This document shows, piece by piece, positions 7,511 through 14,897 of a stretch of DNA of 22,640 nt (its first letter is position 1; every line of letters begins with the position of its first letter). The notes beneath the pieces were generated by a model that made no database searches, was not told the DNA's origin, and saw only the letters and a program-made list of their open reading frames with translations. The position numbers and the translations under genes were made by a program. The stretch comes from Planctomycetaceae bacterium. GTDB lineage: Bacteria; Planctomycetota; Planctomycetia; Planctomycetales; Planctomycetaceae. Location: contig JALTOP010000126.1 of the NCBI GenBank assembly GCA_027000105.1, forward strand, positions 363-23,002. Direction: 5' to 3'.

Positions 7511-7626
7511 CTTCACTCCGCTAATGGGCATTGCTTCCCGCCCAATGTGTATACGATGGCTGGTGTCGTCATGCTCCAACTGTTGTGAGAGCGTCGCTGT
7601 ATGGACGGAAATATCGGGCATTACAG

Positions 7627-8343
7627 ATGTTGAAAATTGCCACCAAATTCGTCCCTGATTCAGCCGATTTTTTGCGGGCATGGATCGCTGGATTTCGATA
7701 TGCGGAATTCTGGCTCAGTGCCGAGTTGTTGCAGGATGTGACACGTATCGCCAAAACGGCCAGGAAATACCCGTTGGAATATGTGCCGCATTTCCCAAAC
7801 AAGAAAAACGACATCCGCTCTGTCAAAAACGCAATAAAGCTGTATCAAGAACTAAACTGTCAGGCAATGGTGATTCATCAACCGATGTTCGATGAGTGGA
7901 AAGATGAATTTGCGTCGCGCAGCCCGTCGATTCGACTCGCTGTTGAAAACCACCAGTTAAATGAAAAAGAGTTTTGGCAGTGGGCAGAAAATAATCCCGG
8001 CTTGAATCTTGATGTTGAACATCTCTGGAAGTTCACGCTAAAAGATTGCCCACTGGATCGGATACTGAAATTTTTCAACAAATTTCTGGATCGTTTTGCA
8101 GACAAGCTCTATCACATCCATCTCCCGGGCTATCTTCCCGGTGAGAAGGAACATCGGCCAATGTATTGCAGTCGAGAATTCGTATTCGGCGTCTGGGAAC
8201 TACTGGAAAATATTGAGTACCACGGTCTGGTTGTCAGTGAAATCAACGCCGAATATCAAACCGAACACGATTTGCGCATGGATGTCCTACTGTTTGAACT
8301 CTGGTGGCAAACCCACTGTTGCAAATCAGATGGGAAGAAATAA
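7627..8343 (+). CDS. Sugar phosphate isomerase/epimerase-like TIM-barrel protein
   Basis: A 238-residue protein resembling the xylose isomerase-like TIM barrel / AP endonuclease family 2. Barrel-strand motifs appear in order: 'EYVPHFP', 'AMVIHQP', 'RLAVENHQ' (Glu107), 'LNLDVEHLW', 'LYHIHLPGYLPG' (His163, His165) and 'GLVVSEIN' (Glu205). These Glu/Asp/His residues at strand ends are the usual metal ligands of the family. The frame is open back to 7531, but that extension (TTG start) is unconvincing. The ATG at 7627 begins at the first strand, 'MLKIATKFVPD'; its SD is weak. It starts 116 bases after the protease gene on the same strand; co-transcription is possible. No signal peptide, so cytoplasmic. 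The substrate is unknown, and a DNA-repair (endonuclease IV) role is less likely given its short length. Confidence 0.75.
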   Translation: MLKIATKFVPDSADFLRAWIAGFRYAEFWLSAELLQDVTRIAKTARKYPLEYVPHFPNKKNDIRSVKNAIKLYQELNCQAMVIHQPMFDEWKDEFASRSPSIRLAVENHQLNEKEFWQWAENNPGLNLDVEHLWKFTLKDCPLDRILKFFNKFLDRFADKLYHIHLPGYLPGEKEHRPMYCSREFVFGVWELLENIEYHGLVVSEINAEYQTEHDLRMDVLLFELWWQTHCCKSDGKK

Positions 8344-8507
8344 AAGCCGGGCAGATCGCATATCGCTGCCACCTCTTTCCCTATTAATCGAACCGACTCT
8401 GCTTTGTGATGAACGGTTGCAACTCGGAATGAAGTGGCCCTTCACCAAGTACTGCAAGCAGCAACAGATCTGATCCTGGCGCAGTTCGTATCTCGTACTG
8501 CAGATTA

Positions 8508-10169
8508 TTATTTCTTTTTGTAATCGGGGGCAGGTTTTCGTCGAGACTGGGGAAAAGTCCCCCATTCAACCACGCCTATTTCATCGGCGTATTTTTGCCA
8601 GCGATAGACCAGATCCAGCATCAACTTCGGTTTTTCCGCTGCCAAATTATGCAACTCGCTGCGATCCTCTTTTAGATTGTAGAGCTCCCAGGGTTGATTT
8701 TCACTGGCAACAATTTTCCAGTCTCCCGAACGCAGCGCCCTGTTTCCTGTATGTTCCCAAAACAGGAACTCATGTGGCTTTGGCTGTTTATTGTCAAACA
8801 GTTCTGCGAAGCTCAGACCAGAGGGTGAAAGAGTCGGTTCTCCCCGATACTGCTTCGGGTACTGTGCACCGGCGACCTCCAATATCGTAGGCAGCAAATC
8901 GATCACATGTCCGACATGGTCGGTCTGCCGATTCGGATTTTTAATACCTGCCGGCCAATGGGCGATCAACGGAGTAGAAATTCCCCCCTCATATGTCCAC
9001 ATCTTGTGCTCCTTGAAGGGAGTATTCGAAGCGTTTGCCCAGCTCACTTCCAGGCAACGGTAGGAATCCCGTGCTCCCGGAGCAGCTCCCGGCTTGTGCC
9101 CATCACCACGAACGATGTACTCTGCGGAGGCACCATTATCCGACAAAATCAATATCAACGTATTATCCATCGCGTTCATCCGTTTGAGATGATCGACAAT
9201 CCGACCAACTCCAACATCAATTCGGTATATCATCGCGGCATGAGTTGCCATCCGCGCGTCCCATTCATCTTTTTCTCTGTCATTGAGAGTATCCCATTTA
9301 AGTGCAACGGGATCCTGGGAAGAGAGCTGACAATCAAGCAATCCCATCGCTTTTTGACGAGCCAGACGCTGCCTGCGAACCTCATCCCACCCTTGACGAT
9401 ACTTTCCACGAAATCGAGCCACGTCTTCAGCCAGGGCGTGCAATGGGAAATGTGGCGCCGTATGCGCCAGGTAGAGGAAAAACGGGCGATCTGGGAACTC
9501 TCTGGCATGCTCTCTCAACCGTCTGAGGGCCTGATTGGTAAAAGCTGTTGTCGCATAATAGTCCGGATCTTTATTTCCCGGGCGTTCAATTCTCTGCCGA
9601 TCATCGAAAAGCAGTTTCGGATTGAAAAAGTTGTCCTGCCGTAACATGAAATAGGAATGATCATACCCGCGGGCCAACGGCCAGGTTTGGTTGTGCATGG
9701 GCCCCCTGGCATTCAGATGCCATTTCCCAACGTGATAACAGCGATACCCGCGAGATTGGAGAAGTTCGGGAATCATACGAGCAGTTTGCGGAATATTCCC
9801 GGTGTACGCCCGCGGTGCGGCTGGCCCAAAATTCATCGCCATTGCGACCTGATGCTGATACCGCCCGGTCATCAAGGCAGCTCGCGTAGGCCAACAGCGG
9901 GCGGTGTTATAAAACTGGGAAAACCGTAATCCATTGCGAGCCAGGGCATCAATGTTCGGTGTTTCAATCTCCCCGCCATAACACCCCAAATCGGAAAAGC
10001 CCATATCATCCATCAGGATAAGCACGATATTGGGCGGCCCAGACGTCTCAACTGCACTCACACCCCTTGCCTGTAAAAGGAACGCCAGACATAACGCACT
10101 GGCCGCAAGGATCATGCTGGAGAACCGCGGCGATAAACGTGTTCTATTCGTTACAGTTTCTTCTCTCAT
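8508..10169 (-). CDS. Secreted sulfatase (formylglycine-dependent, arylsulfatase type)
   Basis: Hydrolyses sulfate esters, probably of polysaccharides. From the ATG at 10169 (GGAG 5 bases upstream; the frame is open to a GTG at 10208) it has 553 residues and an N-terminal hydrophobic signal segment, 'MILAASALCLAFLL'. The metal-binding start of the fold is 'NIVLILMDDMGFSDLGCYGG' (Asp54, Asp55). The sulfatase signature is 'CWPTRAALMTG', fitting C-x-P-x-R-x3-x-T-G; Cys92 would become formylglycine. Further motifs are 'GKWHLN', 'LILSDNGAS' and the C-terminal 'LYNLKEDRSELHNLAAEKP' typical of the family. It is the third gene of the PSCyt-DUF1501-sulfatase set, 73 bases after the DUF1501 stop. It needs a formylglycine-generating or anaerobic maturase enzyme, not present in this window. 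Confidence 0.95.
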   Translation of the reverse strand: MREETVTNRTRLSPRFSSMILAASALCLAFLLQARGVSAVETSGPPNIVLILMDDMGFSDLGCYGGEIETPNIDALARNGLRFSQFYNTARCWPTRAALMTGRYQHQVAMAMNFGPAAPRAYTGNIPQTARMIPELLQSRGYRCYHVGKWHLNARGPMHNQTWPLARGYDHSYFMLRQDNFFNPKLLFDDRQRIERPGNKDPDYYATTAFTNQALRRLREHAREFPDRPFFLYLAHTAPHFPLHALAEDVARFRGKYRQGWDEVRRQRLARQKAMGLLDCQLSSQDPVALKWDTLNDREKDEWDARMATHAAMIYRIDVGVGRIVDHLKRMNAMDNTLILILSDNGASAEYIVRGDGHKPGAAPGARDSYRCLEVSWANASNTPFKEHKMWTYEGGISTPLIAHWPAGIKNPNRQTDHVGHVIDLLPTILEVAGAQYPKQYRGEPTLSPSGLSFAELFDNKQPKPHEFLFWEHTGNRALRSGDWKIVASENQPWELYNLKEDRSELHNLAAEKPKLMLDLVYRWQKYADEIGVVEWGTFPQSRRKPAPDYKKK

Positions 10170-10242
10170 TGAATCTCCAGGAACAGACCGGCGCACGCCC
10201 TCTGTCACTAACAGCGAAGGTCATCAAACCGCCGGACTGATT

Positions 10243-11685
10243 TCACCCCAATATCTCTTCAAGAACATGAGACGGTTCGACGCCAGTCAGTTTCATATCC
10301 AAACCTTGCACACGAACGGACAACCGCGATTCATCGATCCCGAGCATATGAAGCATCGTCGCGTGCAGATCACGAATATGAACCGGCTTCTCCACCGCGT
10401 TGTAGCCAAGTTCATCGGTGTTGCCGTATGTCGTTCCTCCCTTGATCCCCCCTCCAGCCATCCACATGGAGAATCCCTTGATGTGGTGATCACGCCCTGC
10501 CCCACCCTTACTTTGTGACATCGGCGTGCGGCCAAATTCACCGCCCCAGATAATCAGCGTATCATCAAGCATTCCCCGCTGTTTCAAATCTGTCAATAAT
10601 GCCCAGGTCGGTTTATCTGTCAAACCACAACAGATATTCATGTATTTGACCAGCCCCCCATGATGATCCCACCCCCGATGATACAGGTGAATGAAACGAA
10701 CGCCTCTTTCTGCCAATCGACGGGCAAGCAGGCAATTCGAAGCAAACGAACCATCTCCCGGTTTTGCACCGTACATTTCAAGGATGTGCTTCGGTTCATT
10801 GGACAAATCCACCAATTCTGGAACAGAGGACTGCATTTTGAAAGCCATTTCGTATGCGGCAATCCGCGTTTCAATTTCCGGGTTGTGCACCTTCCGCAAC
10901 CGGTGTTCGTTCAACTGGCGAATGGCATCAATTACTTCGCGTTGTTGAGCATTTGTAATTCCTCCTGGCGGACGCACATAATTGACGGGATCACCGTTGG
11001 AGTTGAATTCAACCCCCTGATACCGACTAGGAAGAAAGCCTGTTCCCCACTGGCGAGAAGCGATCGGTTGAGGATTCCGACCGCCAACAGATGTCATGAC
11101 GACAAAACCGGGCAGTTCATCGGTATCTACACCCAAGCCATAAGTGATCCAGGCTCCCATGGAAGGACGCCCGGAAATGGCACTGCCCGTATTCATAAAA
11201 GTGTGGGCGGGATCGTGATTGATCTGTTCGGTCTGCATCGATTTGATGACGCAAATATCGTCTGCCATTTTTTGATGCCAAGGCATGAAATCACTGATCA
11301 ACGTCCCACTTTTCCCGGAAGCCCGAAATTTGGTCAAATGCCCCTGAACTTTCAGTTCCTTGCCCTGTAGCTGCGCAATAGGTTGGCCAGCCGTGAATGA
11401 TTCCGGCATCGGTTTGCCGTCCAGTTCATTCAGCTTCGGTTTATAGTCGAAAGTTTCCAGATGCGATGGGCCACCCGCCATGCAAAGAAAGATGACACGT
11501 TTGACGCGAGGTGGGAAATGCGGCAGACCGGGTAGTCCGGGAATCCTTCCTGTGTTTGCGTTGGCCTGTGCCGACTGTTGTTGCTGCATTAAGGAATAGA
11601 GCGCCGCTGCGCCGAAGCCCAAACCGCTACGGGTTAAAAATGTGCGGCGTTTCAACATCATTTCCATATCATTCCAGGATTTCAT
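10243..11685 (-). CDS. DUF1501 family protein with Tat signal
   Basis: A 480-residue DUF1501 protein. The family has an alkaline-phosphatase/sulfatase-like fold, is exported and is strongly expanded in planctomycetes; its biochemical role is unsettled. A twin-arginine signal is seen at the start, 'KRRTFLTRSGLGFGAAAL'. Family motifs include 'RVKRVIFLCMAGGPSHLETFD', 'PFMP'-like 'SDFMPWHQKMADDI', 'DTLIIWGGEFGRTPMSQ' and 'GAGRDHHIKGFSMWMAGGGI'. The ATG at 11685 lies 4 bases past the upstream stop codon, so translation is probably coupled. Internal ATGs at 11667, 11661 and 11658 are other possible starts, all before the Tat motif. The upstream partner is a PSCyt/DUF1553 protein, the near-invariable pairing for this family. 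Confidence 0.94.
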   Translation of the reverse strand: MKSWNDMEMMLKRRTFLTRSGLGFGAAALYSLMQQQQSAQANANTGRIPGLPGLPHFPPRVKRVIFLCMAGGPSHLETFDYKPKLNELDGKPMPESFTAGQPIAQLQGKELKVQGHLTKFRASGKSGTLISDFMPWHQKMADDICVIKSMQTEQINHDPAHTFMNTGSAISGRPSMGAWITYGLGVDTDELPGFVVMTSVGGRNPQPIASRQWGTGFLPSRYQGVEFNSNGDPVNYVRPPGGITNAQQREVIDAIRQLNEHRLRKVHNPEIETRIAAYEMAFKMQSSVPELVDLSNEPKHILEMYGAKPGDGSFASNCLLARRLAERGVRFIHLYHRGWDHHGGLVKYMNICCGLTDKPTWALLTDLKQRGMLDDTLIIWGGEFGRTPMSQSKGGAGRDHHIKGFSMWMAGGGIKGGTTYGNTDELGYNAVEKPVHIRDLHATMLHMLGIDESRLSVRVQGLDMKLTGVEPSHVLEEILG

Positions 11686-11689
11686 GGCT

Positions 11690-14224
11690 CTAATTCCGGG
11701 TTGTCGTTTCGTTGAGATTCAGCAAAATGCGAGCGAGTTGTGTCCATGTTGCCAATTCAGTCTGCCCAAGTTCTTTGGGAACCGGTGAAATGCCCACCGT
11801 TTGCAACTTTTTCGCCTGTTCAGGATGATTCCTGTAATATTCGAACTGTCTTTCATAATTCCGTCTGAACAGTTTTTTTTCGAAGCGGTCGGGACTGCGT
11901 GAAAGAGCGACCCGGAAGGCAAAATCGAGCCTCGCATCGAAGTCTTCACCAGCCTCAGTCATAATTCGGGAAGCGAAAGCCCGGGCGGCTTCAAGAAAGG
12001 TGGGATCATTCAGCAACACCAGAGCGGCCAGCGGGGTATTGGAGCGGGGACGCTGGGCCGTACATTCTTCCCGAGAGGGAGCATCAAACGCCTTGAGCAT
12101 TGGATGGAGAAACTGCCTTTGCCAGTGCACGTAAACGCCTCGACGCCACTGGCGACTGTCCTGGTCGTGATGATAGACCCGCTTGGGAAAATTCAAATGC
12201 CGATAGTAACCGGTCGGCTGATAGGGACGGATACTGGGACCTCCCACATCTTCAACCAATAACCCGCTAATTGCCAGCGCATTATCCCGAATCGACTCTG
12301 CTGGTAAACGATAACGCGATTGTCGGGCATACCACATATTCTGAGGATCAAGTTTTCGAACTTCCTCACTCACCAGGGACTGCTGTTGATAGGCCTGACT
12401 GGAAACCAACAGACGTATCATCTGTTTGACATCCCAACCGGAATCAACAAATTCAATTGCCAGTCGGTCCAACAATTCAGGATGAGTAGGAGGGGTGCCT
12501 TGTCCTCCAAAATCAGCCAGATCCGCCAGTCCTCTGCCAAACATCAGGTACCATAAACGGTTCATCAAGACTCTTGCGGTCAACAGCCCCGCCCCTTGTT
12601 TTGCATCAACAAGCCAATTTGCCAAGTCAAGTCGCGTGGGACGGCGCTCTCCCGTTTCCAATTTCCCCATAAAAGCTGGAATGGCGGGAGAAACAATTTC
12701 TCCCGATTCATCAAGCCAGTTACCGCGTGGAAGAACCCGAATGATTCGAGGCTTGATCGCAACAGAGATCATCGATTTGCGCTGCTTTTTGAGCAGTGCA
12801 TCGCTTTTTGACTTCAGGGATTTGATTTGCTTCGATAGTGCGTCCTTGAGGTGATCCGACTTTGACCGCTGTTGCGGCTTTCCTTTGTTCGATAGCTTTT
12901 CATCAGAATTTGGCAAAGCTCCCGTTTTTGTCGGTGCTGCCGATTGCTGAGCGGCCATTTCTTCGTGCTTGTGCAACTGTCGATTCAGCTCCGCCAATTT
13001 TTCCTGCATCCTTTGATACTGCTTCCTGTCTTCCGGATTCCAGACAGCCAACTCCGGGGGGCGATTGGTTGGTAGCGAATTTCCCCCGACTTTGAAATGT
13101 TGTGCCTCATCCAGATCAGCAAAGAACGCCTGCATGGAGTAGAAATCTTTCATCGTGTACGGATCGTATTTATGATTGTGGCACTGAGCGCATCCCAGCG
13201 TTGCTCCCATCCAGACGGCAGAGAGGTTTCTCATTCGATCCGCAGCGTATATTGCGAGGTATTCCTTCGGCTGCAAACCGCCCTCGTGTGTTGTTTGCAG
13301 AACGCGGTTGTAGCCGGAAGCGATTTTCTGCTGAATGGTTGGATTCGGCAACAGATCACCTGCCAGTTGCTCCCGGGTGAATTGATCGAATTTCATATTG
13401 CTGTTGAAAGCGTTGATCACCCAATCGCGATAGGGGGAGATATTGTGATCCTGATCTCCATGGTAGCCAACCGTATCTGCGTAGCGAACCAGGTCCAGCC
13501 AGTACGCGGCCATTTGTTCACCAAAATGACTGGACCCCAACAGACGATTATAAAGTTTCTCATACGCATCGTCAGAAGAATCCGCCAAAAAGGCATCCAC
13601 ATCTGCAGGAGTGGGCGGTAAACCGATCAAATCGAAATAGAGCCGACGAATCAATGTAACCCGATCAGCTTTCGGCGAAGGATGTAAATCGTGCTCTCGC
13701 ATTTTTGCATAAAGGAACCGATCAATGAAGTTCCGGTTCCAATCAGGCATCTCCGCTCGCGGCGGCTCCTTTCTGACCGGTCGTACATAAGCCCAGTGTT
13801 TTGCCCAAATGGCACCGGAATCAATCCAGCGTTTCAACAGTCCAATTTCTTCTGAAGAAAGAGGCTTTCCCAGTTCGGGAGGGGGCATTTTGAGATCGGG
13901 ATCATCCGTAAGAATACGTTTGAGCAACTCGCTTGAGCCAGAATCCCCCGGTTTGATCACCGCGTAACCGTCCCGATCCCGCTTGGCAGATTCTTCACTG
14001 AGCAGATTCAGGTCTGCTTCACGTTCATTCTCGTCTGGACCATGGCAAGCCATGCACTTATTGGCAAGAACGGGACGAATATCCCGGTTGAAGTCCACCT
14101 CACCAACAGCTTCCGGTTTTCCACAATAACCCTGAAAGGGTGTCAACAACAAGATCATGGCGCCAATCGTGGAAGCCGGGCAAGGAAGTGGCGGGGAGAT
14201 GCTCGTCAGAAAACCGTTCCGCAT
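11690..14224 (-). CDS. PSCyt1 / DUF1549 / DUF1553 planctomycete cytochrome-like protein
   Basis: A large exported protein of 844 residues from the ATG at 14224 (AAGGG 8 bases upstream; an open frame to a GTG at 14347 is less likely). A hydrophobic signal segment is followed by a PSCyt1 cytochrome-c-like domain with haem motif 'CMACHG' (Cys57, Cys60, His61). Then comes a DUF1549 (PSCyt2) region with a second CxxCH, 'CAQCHNHKYDP' (Cys345, Cys348, His349). A charged Gln/Lys-rich linker that looks coiled-coil ('KLAELNRQLHKHEEM' to 'LKSKSDALLKKQRKS') follows, then DUF1553 to the C-terminus. Both haem sites are intact. Together with the DUF1501 and sulfatase genes that follow, it belongs to a surface polysaccharide-processing type of locus. 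The actual electron-transfer partner is unknown. Confidence 0.95.
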   Translation of the reverse strand: MRNGFLTSISPPLPCPASTIGAMILLLTPFQGYCGKPEAVGEVDFNRDIRPVLANKCMACHGPDENEREADLNLLSEESAKRDRDGYAVIKPGDSGSSELLKRILTDDPDLKMPPPELGKPLSSEEIGLLKRWIDSGAIWAKHWAYVRPVRKEPPRAEMPDWNRNFIDRFLYAKMREHDLHPSPKADRVTLIRRLYFDLIGLPPTPADVDAFLADSSDDAYEKLYNRLLGSSHFGEQMAAYWLDLVRYADTVGYHGDQDHNISPYRDWVINAFNSNMKFDQFTREQLAGDLLPNPTIQQKIASGYNRVLQTTHEGGLQPKEYLAIYAADRMRNLSAVWMGATLGCAQCHNHKYDPYTMKDFYSMQAFFADLDEAQHFKVGGNSLPTNRPPELAVWNPEDRKQYQRMQEKLAELNRQLHKHEEMAAQQSAAPTKTGALPNSDEKLSNKGKPQQRSKSDHLKDALSKQIKSLKSKSDALLKKQRKSMISVAIKPRIIRVLPRGNWLDESGEIVSPAIPAFMGKLETGERRPTRLDLANWLVDAKQGAGLLTARVLMNRLWYLMFGRGLADLADFGGQGTPPTHPELLDRLAIEFVDSGWDVKQMIRLLVSSQAYQQQSLVSEEVRKLDPQNMWYARQSRYRLPAESIRDNALAISGLLVEDVGGPSIRPYQPTGYYRHLNFPKRVYHHDQDSRQWRRGVYVHWQRQFLHPMLKAFDAPSREECTAQRPRSNTPLAALVLLNDPTFLEAARAFASRIMTEAGEDFDARLDFAFRVALSRSPDRFEKKLFRRNYERQFEYYRNHPEQAKKLQTVGISPVPKELGQTELATWTQLARILLNLNETTTRN

Positions 14225-14392
14225 AACCGTAACCCTTGACTGGTGGTCGTAAAACGAAGAGGGGAACGAAAAATCGCTCGTTAATCTCCTCGGTACATTA
14301 TTCTGCCAGCCTGCCGGTAATGCAAGTTCCAGACTAGCCCCGGACACGGCACGGGCCAGACATCAGCTTATCCCGATGTTATACGTTCTGCG

Positions 14393-14420
14393 GGTGACAA
14401 TATACACGCAGGTGACAATA
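14393..14420. repeat. Short tandem direct repeat GGTGACAATA
   Basis: Two identical 10-base copies (14393-14402 and 14411-14420), 18 bases apart start to start, in the gap upstream of the minus-strand PSCyt gene. On the minus strand they read TATTGTCACC. The spacing, a little under two helical turns, could suit a tandem operator, but nothing else supports that. Confidence 0.35.
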
Positions 14421-14472
14421 CAGTCGTTAGAACAATCGTTGGACTGCGGGACAAAGCCGTTTCCTTTACATC

Positions 14473-14505
14473 CCGAGACAGTGGTGGTAGCATGCCCAGT
14501 CTCGG
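14473..14505. other. 7-bp perfect hairpin in the gap
   Basis: CCGAGAC (14473-14479) pairs with GTCTCGG (14499-14505) around 19 bases, in which TGG and CCA can add three more pairs. It lies between two divergently transcribed genes and upstream of an orphan terminator at 14621. It might be part of a structured transcript ending there. Confidence 0.35.
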
Positions 14506-14620
14506 ACATCACGCAATTCAATCGGGTTATTGCCGGTTACGTTTGTCTCCGAATGTTCAGGCTCCCTATTTTCCTGCCGGTTGGTTAATTCCCGGTTTTT
14601 GACCACTAAAACGGACATCA

Positions 14621-14642
14621 AGGCGGCAGAAACGCCTTTTTT
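14621..14642 (+). terminator. Orphan Rho-independent terminator, plus strand
   Basis: AGGCG (14621-14625) pairs with CGCCT (14633-14637) around a 7-base loop and is followed by a run of six T ending at 14642. There is no T run in the opposite direction, so it acts on plus-strand transcripts only. No credible plus-strand gene ends before it: the nearest is a doubtful 70-codon frame (14376-14588) without an SD. It either ends a small RNA or short transcript, or it attenuates transcription toward the Na/Pi transporter gene 256 bases downstream. Confidence 0.65.
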
Positions 14643-14682
14643 ATGGAGGCTTCTGTTTTCATAGCATCAGGCACCGGAGCAA

Positions 14683-14733
14683 GCTGCATGCAGCACTGAA
14701 CAAAAGAGTCTACCCTGCATTTCCGTCAATGCA
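14683..14733. promoter_or_regulatory. Two TGCAT-based inverted repeats upstream of the Na/Pi gene
   Basis: A perfect 12-base palindrome GCTGCATGCAGC (14683-14694) and, 21 bases on, TGCATT-N6-AATGCA (14716-14733). Both present TGCAT in inverted form and could be operators for a dimeric regulator. No firm -35/-10 pair was found between them and the start codon. The surrounding 250 bases are AT-rich with no other visible feature. Confidence 0.4.
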
Positions 14734-14897
14734 AATTACGTGATTCAGTATCATATTATCGTAGTAACGCCTCCCTTCTTAATCATAATTTAATAAAAAC
14801 AGATTCAAATTCGCCCGCCAGGTTCATCAAACTGTTGACCGGATATTTCGTAGTGAAAATCACGTCCTTTGGCAAATTTGAATGCACAATACACCAC

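Noticed and set aside
7525..7544. 5-bp stem TGGGC/GCCCA just after the HtrA stop codon
   Set aside because: Short stem with a 10-base loop and no T run; not a credible terminator.
7531..7626. 32-codon N-terminal extension of the isomerase-like gene from a TTG
   Set aside because: The extension does not fit the TIM-barrel start, which begins at the ATG at 7627.
8907..9644. 245-codon plus-strand open frame opposite the sulfatase
   Set aside because: Shadow of the sulfatase gene, which has complete catalytic motifs; the frame has no family features.
10660..11370. 236-codon plus-strand open frame opposite the DUF1501 gene
   Set aside because: Antisense shadow, no domain pattern, no ribosome site.
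14376..14588. 70-codon plus-strand frame ending 32 bases before an intrinsic terminator
   Set aside because: Not listed as a gene: no SD, odd codon choice (repeated ATA), and its repeated VTI element only reflects the DNA direct repeat. Kept as a possibility in the orphan-terminator finding.
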